Shown here piece after piece: positions 46,311 to 54,693 of a stretch of DNA of 64,000 nt (position 1 is its first letter; each line of letters begins with the position of its first letter). The translations under genes were made by a program, and so were the position numbers. The notes beneath the pieces are model-generated. The model had not been told where the DNA came from and did no database searches. It saw only the letters and a program-made list of their open reading frames with translations. Where the stretch lies: assembly GCA_033812795.1 (NCBI GenBank), contig JAPXSY010000008.1, positions 16,348 through 80,347 of the forward strand, given 5' to 3'. The stretch comes from JAPXSY01 sp033812795. GTDB lineage: Bacteria; Verrucomicrobiota; Kiritimatiellia; RFP12; UBA1067.

Positions 46311-47924
46311 ATGAGGTCAATGGTTGCGGTGTTTTTGGGGTGCCTCGCGCTCGGTGCGCAGGCGTTTACGGTGTCAACGATCTATTCGGACAACATGATG
46401 CTCCAGCGCGGCAAGCCGATCAAGGTGACGGGGTCGGGCGCGCCGAACGAGACCGTGGAGGTCACGTTTGACGGCGAGACGGTGAAGGCGGCGGCGAACG
46501 CGCACGGACGATGGCTCGCGACACTCGCGCCGCGTGAGGCGTGTAAGGTGCCGAAGACGTTGACCGTCACGGGCGGCGGCAAGACTGTCACTTTCAAGAA
46601 CGTTCTCGTCGGTGACGTGTGGGTCTGCTCGGGGCAGTCGAACATGCACTGGAACATCGCCTGGGGCGGATGCTACCATCAGGAGGATGTCAAGGCCGAG
46701 GCCGAGACGAACGCACCGTATTTCCGCGGGATCGACCTGAGGCGCGGATCACTCCTCTTTCCTGCGGCTGAGGTACGCCTCGACGGTTGCAGTTACAAGA
46801 AGTGGGTGAAAATGGGCAAGCGTCCTGGCGAGGTCTCGGCGCTCGGCTTCATGTTCGGGCTTAAGCTCTCGAAGGCTTGTCCTGACGTGCCGATGGCGAT
46901 CATCTCGCTCGCTCAAGGCGGCAGTCGCATCGAACCGTGGATCCCGCTAGACGGCTATGATGGAATCAAAGGCCTTGAGGAAGAGGCCGCTGCGGCGGAA
47001 CTTTACGACTTCGGCAAGCCGCAGGGACGCGCGGTGCTGAATGGGGTACTCAAGGACATCTCCGGTTGGGCAAAGGGCTTTGCGGCGCTTTCAACGAACG
47101 ACTTCCCGTATGCGCCGCAGCCGATGCTGCCGCGTCCTCTCAAAGGACACGCGGGACTCTACAACCACATGATGGCGCCACTGGAGACATTCCCGTTCAA
47201 GGGCGTGATCTGGTATCAGGGTGAGTCCAACGAGGACGATGCGAAATACGGCATCAAGCAGCGCGCGCTCATCACCTCCTGGCGCAGGCGTTTCGACACG
47301 GACATGCCGTTTTACTTCGTTCAACTTCCTAACTTCGGCGAGAAGAACAAGCCCGGTGATTTCAGGATGCGAAAGTACTCCGCAATCCGTATTCTCCAGG
47401 CCGAATCGCTGGATCTGCCGCTGACCGGCATGGCCGTCACGACTGACACGGCGGACGACAACCAGTTACATCCCAAGAACAAGCTTGACGTCGCCGACCG
47501 CCTTGCGCGCATGGCGCTGAATGACCTCTACGGTCAGAAACAGCCGAACGAGGGTCGCTCTCCCGTATTCCGTGCCGCGGCGCTTTCGGCTGACGGCAAG
47601 GAGATCGTCATTCACTTCAAATATGCCGAAGGCGGTCTCGCCAATGGAACGCGCGAGATCGAGAAAGCGCCGGTGCTAACGGATGCGAAGGATGTCAAGG
47701 GCGTCGTCGTCACGCTTGCGAACGGACGCGAGGTCGCACCGGAGTCAGCAGTGATTGACGGTGAGGTTTTCCGCATTTCCGTTGACGGCGACCAACCGAT
47801 TGCCGCCGTGCGCTACAACTGTTTTGCCTACCCCGAGCACCACGTCTGGTCAAAGACAACCGGACTGCCGCTTGCCCCGTTCAAGACAGCATCCCTTGTT
47901 ACCTGTAGTGCGATACCGAAATGA
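46311..47924 (+). CDS. Sialate O-acetylesterase-family (SASA) carbohydrate esterase, secreted
   Basis: 537 residues; AGGAAG precedes ATG 46311. Signal peptide: VAVFLGCLALGAQA. All SASA blocks are present: YSDNMMLQRGKPIKVTG, VCSGQSNMHWN near residue 107, AQGGSRIEPWI, KGVIWYQGESNEDD and DDNQLHPKNKLD near the C terminus. It is the last gene of the long plus-strand run. With 26228 and 27932 it makes three apparently active paralogues, plus the degenerate copy just upstream. Expected activity: removal of O-acetyl groups from a polysaccharide or its fragments, outside the cytoplasm. Confidence 0.88.
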   Translation: MRSMVAVFLGCLALGAQAFTVSTIYSDNMMLQRGKPIKVTGSGAPNETVEVTFDGETVKAAANAHGRWLATLAPREACKVPKTLTVTGGGKTVTFKNVLVGDVWVCSGQSNMHWNIAWGGCYHQEDVKAEAETNAPYFRGIDLRRGSLLFPAAEVRLDGCSYKKWVKMGKRPGEVSALGFMFGLKLSKACPDVPMAIISLAQGGSRIEPWIPLDGYDGIKGLEEEAAAAELYDFGKPQGRAVLNGVLKDISGWAKGFAALSTNDFPYAPQPMLPRPLKGHAGLYNHMMAPLETFPFKGVIWYQGESNEDDAKYGIKQRALITSWRRRFDTDMPFYFVQLPNFGEKNKPGDFRMRKYSAIRILQAESLDLPLTGMAVTTDTADDNQLHPKNKLDVADRLARMALNDLYGQKQPNEGRSPVFRAAALSADGKEIVIHFKYAEGGLANGTREIEKAPVLTDAKDVKGVVVTLANGREVAPESAVIDGEVFRISVDGDQPIAAVRYNCFAYPEHHVWSKTTGLPLAPFKTASLVTCSAIPK

Positions 47925-47975
47925 AGGACCACAAAACCTTCGACGCGCATCGCCGTTCCCAGATCAACGGTAACT

Positions 47976-48329
47976 TCAGTACCACCGTCGACATCCTCGG
48001 AAGGGAACGGGTGGGGGCATGGGAATTTCGCCCCGTGTCCCTCCCACACCATCGAACATGCGGTTTTCCGCGTCCCATGAATGACGCCATTCCCCGAGGC
48101 ACGTCATGTTGCCGTCGGCATCATAGGTGGGGAGAGTTTGGACAGGATTAACAGGATTTACAGGATTGGAGATCAGGGTGTATTGGTTGAGGCTGTTGGC
48201 GGTGTAGGTGTTGGTGGCGGCGTAGATGCAGAGGGCGGCGACGAGAATTAGGAAAACCGCCCGGTCGACGCCAGACAGGGCGCGGAGGATGCGCCGAAGG
48301 CGGGCAGGGATGCCCGCGTTCGGGACTTT
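47976..48329 (-). pseudogene. RHS/YD-repeat protein remnant
   Basis: A minus-strand frame without a start codon reads through YTANSLNQYTLIS, a repeat-derived NPVNPVNPVQ, then TYDADGNMTCLGEWRHS and WDAENRM before stopping. YDADGN and WDAENR are hallmarks of RHS/YD repeats, the wall-forming repeats of polymorphic toxins and related surface proteins. Only about one repeat is left and no toxin tip or core is present. The NPV stretch is the ACAGGATT intergenic repeat read in frame. The 5' part (DRAVFLILVAALCIY) looks like a membrane segment from another source. Remnant rather than functional gene. Confidence 0.65.
48141..48167. repeat. Triple ACAGGATT-type repeat inside the RHS remnant
   Basis: Three ACAGGATT-type units in a row, the same unit found at 23045, 62191, 62531 and 63013. 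On the minus strand it is read in frame as NPVNPVNPV within the RHS fragment. Because three 9-bp units add a multiple of three bases, the reading frame is preserved. Confidence 0.75.
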
Positions 48330-48391
48330 TCACCTCTGGTTTCAAAGTCATCCTTTGGTTTTCGCCCGGTGCCCGGGCAGCCGGCTTAACA

Positions 48392-48451
48392 TCATCTGAG
48401 TTCCAGGCGCGCGCCGTCCGCGGCGATCGCTACGTATGCGGCGCGTTTCAT
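48392..48451 (-). other. Nineteen-codon frame with a good ribosome site
   Basis: ATG at 48449-48451 is preceded by GGGGAAGGGAACG on the minus strand and encodes MKRAAYVAIAADGARLELR. It lies between the rhamnosidase stop and the RHS remnant. It may be the preserved 5' end of a destroyed gene. The rest of the 48330-48520 gap holds short GC-rich inverted sequences and a T-run at 48493-48499 but nothing definite. Confidence 0.3.
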
Positions 48452-48520
48452 TTTTCGTTCCCTTCCCCGGTTTTCCGGGAACTTCGCAACCGTTTTTTTA
48501 GCCCCGCCGATGATCGATAA

Positions 48521-51500
48521 TCAGCGTGCGCAGAAGCGATAACGGCCGGAGCCGACACGGAATGCCATGCGGTCGCGGTCTGACGTGACAGGCGCCACAT
48601 CGGCGGTCACGTTCTTCGCGTCGGGTTTGACCGGCAGATAGATGGTTGCTTCGGTGTTGACCGGAACCTCGACTTCCAGCACAAACGCGCCGTTCTCGCG
48701 CCGCCATTCGCTGCGGATGAGACCGTAGGGCGAATCGTGTTCAGCCTTGACCCAATCCAAGTCCGCCACCGGCTCCGGCGCGATGATAAAACGCTTGAAG
48801 GCCACGGCCTGCGGATCGGCGTCCACGGCGATGGCGGAGACGTTGTCGGCCAAGCGGATACCGCCAAGATATTGGTAAAACCAGGCGGAAAGGTCGCCGA
48901 ACATGATGTGGTTACGCGACGAGCCTCCTTTCCAGCTTTCCCAGAAGGTGGTGGCGCCGCGCTTGATCCAGTTGCCGAAGGAAGGGTATTCTTCTCGCGT
49001 GGCCATGGTGAAGGCGAGGTCGGTGCGGCCAGCTTCGCTCAGTGCGCGAAACACGTACTTCGAGCCAAGAATACCGAAGTCCGGGAAAGCGTTGTTCTTT
49101 TGTACGGCCTCGACCAGCCGTGCTTCGACGGTAGAACGTTCGGTTGCCGGAACCAACCCCTGGTGTAGCGCACAGCTCTGCGCGGTCTGACTGCCGATCG
49201 AGTAGACGCCGTTGCCTTTGTAGAGGTGGCGCGTGTAAGCCTCGCGGATCGAACGCGCGAGCGCGGCGTATTTCTGGGCGTCGGCAGTCTTGCCGAGCCG
49301 TTCGGCAACACGCGCTACGATCTGCGCGTCAAGATAGTAGTAGCCGGTGGAGGTCACCTCGATCGGCGTCTTGGTTTTGACCGGGACCCAGTCGCCGAGA
49401 CCGTGCGAGACAATTCCGTCCTTGGCGCGGGAGGTCATGTAATCGACATACTTCGTCATAGCCGGATAGGCGGTTTCCAGCACACGGGTGTCGCCTTGGT
49501 AGACGTACAGCATCCACGGAATAATGACGAGCGCGCTGTCCCAAGCCGGACCGTTACCCCACTGGTACCCCCATCCACTGGTTGGCACAATGCCCGGCAG
49601 GTTGCCGTCGGGACGCTGCTCGTCGATCAGGTCCTGCACCCATTTCTCATAAGCCGCCGTATTTTGAAAATTGTACATCGCGAGTTCCGAGGCCAACGAC
49701 GCATCGCCGGTCCAGCCGTTTTTTTCGCGGTGCGGGCAGTCGGTGGGATACCCGTTGACGAAGTTGCCGCGATAGGCCCAGAGGATGGCGTGCTGGAGCT
49801 TGTTCAGCAGTTCGTTCGAGCAGGTAAAGCGACCGGCGTCTTTAAAATCAGTGTGGACCACGCAGGCCTCGATGCTTGAGGCGTCCGGCGGGCGCGTCAG
49901 GCCGCTGATCTGCACATACTGGAAGCCGTTATAGGTAAAGCGTGGCTCATACACCTGAGTGCGGCTGCCGTCACACACGAAACGGTCTGTCTGGAACCAG
50001 CCGCCCGGCAGTGTTCCGAACGACGCGGGATAACGGAAGTGTTCGTCGGTGCCTTTCATGTTGAGGCTCCCGTCATCGTTGCGTTTTTCACCGTATTGGA
50101 TCGTGACCACGTCGCCAGCGCACTGTCCGGCGATCTTGAGCTTGACCCATCCTGCGGCGTTCTGGCCGAAATCGACCAGCCATGTGCCGGGTGTGATCGC
50201 GCGCACGGCGACCGGTTGCAGGCGCTGCGCCACCACACTCGGCGGCAGCGCGGAGGCGGCGAGGCGTCCGGCGGGCGCGGGGACCACGTCGGCCATCAAC
50301 ACCCGCTTTTCAAGGTCGGGCGCGCCCTTCGGCGCCTTGCCGAGCACCTCGCCTTCGCGAATGCAGTCGAAGCCGACGGGGCTCGCGACTTGACGCCAGG
50401 TGTCGTCGGACACCACCATCATGCGCGTACCGTCATCGTACGTGATCTCAAGCTGCGCCAGCATGCGCGGGAAATCGCGCCACGGGGCATTGTCGAAGTT
50501 CCAGACGGCGACGCTGCGCACGTCGTACCAGCCGTGTCCCAGTAGCACATGCAACCGGTTTTCGCCGCGCGTGAGCCTCTCGGTCATGTCGTAGGTGGAG
50601 TAGAGCACGCGCCGGTCGTAGCGGGTGGGAACAGGGTCCAGCACCTTGCGGCCGATACGCTGCCCATTGAGGCTCGCCTCATAAAAGCCGAGGCCGGTGA
50701 TGTGCAGCGTAGCCTCGCGCACCGGGCGAGTAACCGTGAAACGCTTTTCAAAGGCAGGCGAAACGAGTTCCCTGCGCCGTTCGATCTTACCCCAAGGCGC
50801 ACCGTCCACGGGGCCGGCTATCACAGCGGCTTTCCATGCGTCATGCGCGAAACCATCGGCCTTTTCTTTCCAGCCGTCCACAGCTTGCGCTGAGGAGCTC
50901 CAAGTGGTGTCGGTCGGCACGGCTTGGCCGTCGGCGAATTTCAGCACGGCGAGCAGGGCGGTGGGCCCCGGCGCCTTGTTTTTGACGGTGGCGGCGATCA
51001 GGTTGCGACCGGGCTTGATCAAGGCCGAAACATCCTGAAAACGCATCCAGCGCGATTCGTTGAAGTGGCCCCAGGTTTTGGCGGCGCGCTTGCCGTTGAT
51101 GAACACCTCATATTCGTCATCCGCCGTGAGAGCCAGCAGCACGGGGGCGTCTTGTGCGCCACGCGGGGCGTCGAACACTCTGCGGAAGTAGCGGACACCT
51201 TGCGCCGCCTGCTCCAGTGAGGGGGCATCGCCGGTCCAAATCCACTGTGCGCCGGCCAGATCGCAGTCCGGACGCGTGGCGGCATTCGCGCCGATCCAGC
51301 GGGCCTGCCAATCGTTCGGACGCATCACGCCCATGATCCAGCGTCCCGTTGCACTCCAGGCGGTGGGCGCATCGCTTTGGTTGTCCCAGACGCGTACCTT
51401 CCAATAACAGCGCTGCGACGTTACGAGCGGCTTTCCGACGTAAACCACATTCAACGATTGATCGGAAACCACACGGCCGCTATCCCAGAGATCGCCTTGA

Positions 51501-51754
51501 TTGTCACGCAGCCGTTCCGGCGAAGATGCCACCAAGATCTGGTAGGCGACCTGGCGCAGGTCACGCGCCGACCGACGCGCGGCGATCAGTTTCCAACTCA
51601 GACGCGGGGCCGCATGGTCGAGTCCCACAGGGTCTTGCAGATAATCGACCGTCAGAGCCTGCGGGGCGGCGAGCGCACCGTGCTGCCCCCACATTTTTTG
51701 TGCGCAACCTGCAACAACCATCAAGCCCGCCAGCATACATAAAAACTGTCTCAT
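48521..51754 (-). CDS. GH78 alpha-L-rhamnosidase, lipoprotein
   Basis: 1,077 residues, the usual full length for GH78. GGGGGAG lies four nt before ATG 51752-51754. The N terminus (MRQFLCMLAGLMVVAGCAQ) carries a lipobox (VAGC), so the enzyme is probably membrane-anchored. Domain order follows characterised rhamnosidases: an Ig-like domain (LTVDYLQDPVGLDHAAPRLSW), a carbohydrate-binding sandwich, a second sandwich (ATLHITGLGFYEASLNGQRIG), then the alpha/alpha barrel with the diagnostic DCPHREKNGWTGDA near residue 670 and GATTFWESW, and a C-terminal sandwich. It removes terminal alpha-L-rhamnose from polysaccharide or glycoside. It stands alone on the minus strand between two pieces of gene debris (RHS at 48.0-48.3 kb, LamG at 51.9-52.1 kb). 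Confidence 0.92.
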   Translation of the reverse strand: MRQFLCMLAGLMVVAGCAQKMWGQHGALAAPQALTVDYLQDPVGLDHAAPRLSWKLIAARRSARDLRQVAYQILVASSPERLRDNQGDLWDSGRVVSDQSLNVVYVGKPLVTSQRCYWKVRVWDNQSDAPTAWSATGRWIMGVMRPNDWQARWIGANAATRPDCDLAGAQWIWTGDAPSLEQAAQGVRYFRRVFDAPRGAQDAPVLLALTADDEYEVFINGKRAAKTWGHFNESRWMRFQDVSALIKPGRNLIAATVKNKAPGPTALLAVLKFADGQAVPTDTTWSSSAQAVDGWKEKADGFAHDAWKAAVIAGPVDGAPWGKIERRRELVSPAFEKRFTVTRPVREATLHITGLGFYEASLNGQRIGRKVLDPVPTRYDRRVLYSTYDMTERLTRGENRLHVLLGHGWYDVRSVAVWNFDNAPWRDFPRMLAQLEITYDDGTRMMVVSDDTWRQVASPVGFDCIREGEVLGKAPKGAPDLEKRVLMADVVPAPAGRLAASALPPSVVAQRLQPVAVRAITPGTWLVDFGQNAAGWVKLKIAGQCAGDVVTIQYGEKRNDDGSLNMKGTDEHFRYPASFGTLPGGWFQTDRFVCDGSRTQVYEPRFTYNGFQYVQISGLTRPPDASSIEACVVHTDFKDAGRFTCSNELLNKLQHAILWAYRGNFVNGYPTDCPHREKNGWTGDASLASELAMYNFQNTAAYEKWVQDLIDEQRPDGNLPGIVPTSGWGYQWGNGPAWDSALVIIPWMLYVYQGDTRVLETAYPAMTKYVDYMTSRAKDGIVSHGLGDWVPVKTKTPIEVTSTGYYYLDAQIVARVAERLGKTADAQKYAALARSIREAYTRHLYKGNGVYSIGSQTAQSCALHQGLVPATERSTVEARLVEAVQKNNAFPDFGILGSKYVFRALSEAGRTDLAFTMATREEYPSFGNWIKRGATTFWESWKGGSSRNHIMFGDLSAWFYQYLGGIRLADNVSAIAVDADPQAVAFKRFIIAPEPVADLDWVKAEHDSPYGLIRSEWRRENGAFVLEVEVPVNTEATIYLPVKPDAKNVTADVAPVTSDRDRMAFRVGSGRYRFCAR

Positions 51755-51944
51755 TCGACTCCCCCAACCTAAATTACCAACACGTTGACACTGTACACGA
51801 CCGTTCGTGCAGGCTCAATCAAAAAGGAAACCATTCGAATGACGCCTCACTTTGACACGTGAGGTTGAACGAAACGGAAAACTTCCGCGCTTCCCCTCCA
51901 TACGCCGGATGTGCGATACTTCGCACCTGCCGAATTTCTGTTGG

Positions 51945-52094
51945 AATTCGTCGATGGAAGGATCGCGCGGTTTCAGCGGGTTACTCGACAACTTCCGCAT
52001 CTACGGCCGGATCCTCAACGGGCAGGAGTTGCGGAACGTGATGCTGACGGATGATTCGGATGTCTCGCGGAGGCTGAGCATCCGCATCCACTGA
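51945..52094 (+). pseudogene. LamG-domain C-terminal remnant
   Basis: The last part of an open frame reads GSRGFSGLLDNFRIYGRILN and GQELRNVML, which is the final strand pair of LamG/concanavalin domains (usually FxGxIDxxRIYxRxLS). Nothing before it resembles the rest of that domain and there is no gene context. It sits directly upstream of mnmA, whose start is 12 bp after the stop. The remainder of the 51755-52105 gap shows no gene. Confidence 0.55.
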
Positions 52095-52105
52095 AGGAGG
52101 ACCAA

Positions 52106-53200
52106 GTGGAAAACTCTCTTCCCATCGTTGCGGTGGGGCTGAGCGGCGGCGTGGATTCAGCGGTCACGGCTTGGCTGCTCCAACAGCAAGGCCACCGTGT
52201 GATCGGCCTGACCATGAGCATCTGGGATCCGTCGTTCGGCGCGGCCACCGCGAAACAGAGCGGCTGTTTCGGACCCGGCGAAGCGGAGAATCTCGCGGCG
52301 GCCCGCGCGATTGCCGAACGTCTCGGCATCCCCCACCACACCATGCATCTGGCCCGCGAGTACGGGTGCGGGGTCTTGGACCCGTTCCGCGCACAGCATC
52401 TGGAGGGCCGCACGCCCAATCCCTGCGCCCTCTGCAATCCGATCATGAAATTCGGGCTCCTGCCCGCACGCGCCCGGGAGAAGGGAATCGGGTTCGACCG
52501 CTTCGCCACCGGCCATTACGCACGGATCGTCCAAGACGGGGAAACGGGGTTGTTCCGTCTGCTACGCGGCGTGGACCCCACCAAAGAGCAGTCCTATTTT
52601 CTCGCGCGCCTGACCCAGGCGCAACTGGCCCGAATCCTCTTTCCGATCGGCGCGATGGCCAAGTCTGAGGTGCGCGAGACCGCCCGACGCGCGGGGCTGG
52701 GTGATCTGACCGAAAAACCGGAGAGTCAGGATTTCTTCGAAGGTGAGGACATCGCCGCGCTTTTCCACGGTGCGGGAACCGAGCCGGGACCGATCACGGA
52801 TGAGGCGGGCCGGGTACTGGGCCAGCATCGCGGCATCATCCGCTACACTGTCGGACAACGGGACGGCCTCGGCATCGCGGTCGGTCACAAGGTTTACGTG
52901 AAGACGATTCATGCTGACACCAACACGCTGGTGGTTGCCCCGCGCGAGGGGGTCTTTTCCGACAGGTGCCGCGTCAACGACTTCCACTGGATCGCGGGCG
53001 AACCGCCGCAACCGGAGCGCGCGCTCACCGCGCACCTACGTTACCGGCACAAAGGGGTTTCGGTTCAAATCACGTTCGGGCCCCACCCCGAAACGTTCGA
53101 CCTGCTTTTCGCGGAACCGCAGTTCGCCGTGACCCCGGGCCAGATGGCCGTGCTCTACGACGGTGATGAGGTGCTGGGCGGCGGTTGGATCGCAGTGTGA
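52106..53200 (+). CDS. mnmA: tRNA-specific 2-thiouridylase MnmA, variant active site
   Basis: 364 residues, starting at GTG 52106 with AAGGAGG six nt upstream. MnmA thiolates uridine 34 of tRNAs for Lys, Glu and Gln in the cytoplasm, using ATP and a relayed sulfur. The PP-loop SGGVDSAV (residues 13-20), the TPNPCALCNP block (Cys107, Cys110), ATGHYAR, EQSYFLARL and VGQRDGLGI are all present, as is the C-terminal beta-barrel. Two points are unusual. The first motif is Cys-x-x-Cys rather than Asp-x-x-Cys. The block that normally carries the second catalytic cysteine (ESQDICF-like) reads ESQDFFEGED, with no cysteine. It lies in a short housekeeping stretch with nth. Confidence 0.9.
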   Translation: MENSLPIVAVGLSGGVDSAVTAWLLQQQGHRVIGLTMSIWDPSFGAATAKQSGCFGPGEAENLAAARAIAERLGIPHHTMHLAREYGCGVLDPFRAQHLEGRTPNPCALCNPIMKFGLLPARAREKGIGFDRFATGHYARIVQDGETGLFRLLRGVDPTKEQSYFLARLTQAQLARILFPIGAMAKSEVRETARRAGLGDLTEKPESQDFFEGEDIAALFHGAGTEPGPITDEAGRVLGQHRGIIRYTVGQRDGLGIAVGHKVYVKTIHADTNTLVVAPREGVFSDRCRVNDFHWIAGEPPQPERALTAHLRYRHKGVSVQITFGPHPETFDLLFAEPQFAVTPGQMAVLYDGDEVLGGGWIAV

Positions 53201-53234
53201 TGATCCGTTCGCAACAGGAGGGAGGAGACGTGCC

Positions 53235-53348
53235 GTGGAGGCGGTTGCCGTAATCGGTTTCCGAGCCGGACTTGACGAACGCCCGTCACCTGTGAGACAA
53301 AACGTGTGTTGGGATCCTTCGTTCAGGAATAAGCCTCATGACATGTAA
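53235..53348 (+). CDS. Small open reading frame coupled to nth, unknown function
   Basis: GTG 53235 lies about 8 nt after a strong purine-rich site (AGGAGGGAGGAG) and encodes 37 residues (beginning MEAVAVIGFRAGLDERPSP). Its TAA overlaps the first codons of nth, a layout typical of translational coupling. I recognise no domain. The strong ribosome site is the only argument for it; it could also be chance. Confidence 0.3.
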   Translation: MEAVAVIGFRAGLDERPSPVRQNVCWDPSFRNKPHDM

Positions 53349-54027
53349 AGATATTCCCGCCGTTAACCGGCTGCTGAAAACCGCCTTCCACAGCATGCGC
53401 GCCCCGATTGTCGATCTGATCGCCGCGCAGACCCGCGACCCGTTCCGGGTACTGCTCGGCACCATCCTGAGCGCACGCACCCGAGACGCCTGCACCGCCG
53501 AGGCCTGCAAGCGTCTTTTCGCGCGGGTCACCACGCCGGACGCGTTGCGGCGCATTCCCCAAGACGAACTCGAACGGCTGATCTTTCCCGTGGGGTTCTA
53601 TCGCGATAAAGCGCGCCACCTCAAAGCCCTGCCGCAAGTTCTGGAACAACGGTTTGGCGGCGTACTGCCCGATACGGTCGAAGAACTCTGCGAACTGCCC
53701 GGCGTGGGGCGGAAGACCGCGAATCTGGTGGTGGCGCTGGGTTTCGACAAGCCCGCGATCTGCGTGGACGTCCACGTCCACCGCATCACCAACCGGCTCG
53801 GTCTCGTAAACACGAAAACACCCTTCGAGACCGAGATGGCATTGCGCGCCTGCCTTCCCAAACGGTACTGGAAAACCTGGAACTCCTACCTTGTCGCGTT
53901 CGGGCAGACACGCTGCCTGCCCCGTAACCCGCGTTGTGACGGATGTCCGCTAGCGACGTTCTGCCCCTCTTACGCCGGAAAAAAAAGAGACGCCCCCGGT
54001 CTTCCGAAGGCGTCACGTCAGGGCTGA
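53338..54027 (+). CDS. nth: Endonuclease III (DNA glycosylase/AP lyase)
   Basis: 229 residues, the usual length. The protein removes oxidised pyrimidines and nicks the abasic site during base-excision repair. The helix-hairpin-helix LPGVGRKTANLV contains the catalytic Lys, VDVHVHRITNRLGLV carries the catalytic Asp, and the C-terminal cluster CLPRNPRCDGCPLATFC gives the canonical Cys-x6-Cys-x2-Cys-x5-Cys pattern that binds a 4Fe-4S centre. AGGAAT upstream of ATG 53338 is a moderate ribosome site. The last codons overlap the terminator of the convergent rpsU gene. Confidence 0.95.
   Translation: MTCKDIPAVNRLLKTAFHSMRAPIVDLIAAQTRDPFRVLLGTILSARTRDACTAEACKRLFARVTTPDALRRIPQDELERLIFPVGFYRDKARHLKALPQVLEQRFGGVLPDTVEELCELPGVGRKTANLVVALGFDKPAICVDVHVHRITNRLGLVNTKTPFETEMALRACLPKRYWKTWNSYLVAFGQTRCLPRNPRCDGCPLATFCPSYAGKKRDAPGLPKASRQG
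53979..54014 (-). terminator. Intrinsic terminator of rpsU, inside the 3' end of nth
   Basis: Read on the minus strand, GACGCC (54009-54014) pairs with GGCGTC (53989-53994) around an inner CGG/CCG pair, followed by a run of eight T (53979-53986). It lies 24 nt after the rpsU stop. Because it is embedded in the last codons of nth, the two convergent genes share the sequence. Confidence 0.8.
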
Positions 54028-54037
54028 ACCCATTCGA

Positions 54038-54238
54038 TCAGAACATCTCGCGCGCTGCGCGGCGAGAGTTGTTCCGGATACGGGCGCGTGCCGATTTGCG
54101 GCGGGCCTTTTCGCACGGTTTCTCATAATAACGATTATTGCGGAGCTGCTTCAACAAGCCCTCCTTGTCCATAATCTTCTTCAACCGTTTGAGCGCACGC
54201 TCGACGGACTCGCCTTTTTTCAATCGGAGTTGGATCAC
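54038..54238 (-). CDS. rpsU: Ribosomal protein bS21
   Basis: 66 residues. bS21 is a small, basic, late-assembling protein of the 30S subunit. The sequence has the family pattern: QLRLKKGESVERALKRLKK, then EGLLKQLRNNRYYEKP and a basic tail (RRKSARARIR). I start at GTG 54236-54238 because AAAGGGGG is then 7-8 nt away; the frame extends only three codons further. A promoter (54323-54352) and a terminator (53979-54014) make it a single-gene unit. Confidence 0.93.
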   Translation of the reverse strand: MIQLRLKKGESVERALKRLKKIMDKEGLLKQLRNNRYYEKPCEKARRKSARARIRNNSRRAAREMF

Positions 54239-54322
54239 GCTGTTCACCCCCTTTCAACCCGACCTGCGGCGCGGTTCCGGCGGGTTTCCCCTCCATGACA
54301 CAGCCGCTTGGTTAAAAGAAGT

Positions 54323-54352
54323 AAAATAACAGAATATGCTGCCTGCCGTCAA
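54323..54352 (-). promoter_or_regulatory. Candidate promoter of rpsU
   Basis: Minus-strand TTGACG (54347-54352) and TATTTT (54323-54328), spaced 18 bp apart, give a leader of about 78 nt. It lies back to back with the tRNA-Tyr promoter. Confidence 0.5.
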
Positions 54353-54382
54353 TCCGTGACCGGGAAAAAAGCATTTGCCGCG

Positions 54383-54411
54383 TTGACATCCGCCCCGCTT
54401 TTTGCGATATT
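54383..54411 (+). promoter_or_regulatory. Promoter of tRNA-Tyr
   Basis: A perfect TTGACA (54383-54388), a 17-bp spacer and GATATT (54406-54411) end 18 bp before the tRNA acceptor stem. This is the clearest sigma-70-type promoter in the window. Confidence 0.7.
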
Positions 54412-54429
54412 TCTGGAACTTTTTGTTGC

Positions 54430-54515
54430 GGTAGGGTACCGAAGTGGCCAAACGGGGCAGACTGTAAATCTGCTGGCGGACGCCTTCCTTGGTTCGAATC
54501 CAAGCCCTACCACCA
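54430..54515 (+). tRNA. tRNA-Tyr (anticodon GUA)
   Basis: 86 nt with the CCA encoded in the gene. The acceptor stem GGTAGGG/CCCTACC pairs perfectly with discriminator A. The anticodon stem GCAGA/TCTGC frames a loop with GTA, the variable arm is long as expected for a class II tRNA, and the T-arm CTTGGTTCGAATCCAAG is complete. Promoter and terminator flank it closely. A roughly 400-bp intergenic repeat begins 180 bp downstream. Confidence 0.95.
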
Positions 54516-54523
54516 TTTTGAAA

Positions 54524-54547
54524 CCTTGGCGTTTGCCGAGGTTTTTC
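54524..54547 (+). terminator. Intrinsic terminator of tRNA-Tyr
   Basis: CCTTGGC (54524-54530) and GCCGAGG (54535-54541) pair with one wobble around a GTTT loop and are followed by TTTTTC. It starts 9 nt after the CCA end. Confidence 0.85.
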
Positions 54548-54693
54548 ATTTTCTCGGGCTGAACTCCTCCTTTTTGCCGCCCCCATCCCCCCGCTTCCCG
54601 TCTCCCGTCCCTTTCTACCCTCTCATTGCGTTCAGCCCAATAAGCATTGACTTTTGTTGAGAACCCCGCCGCACCTGTTTGGCGCAGGACGCG

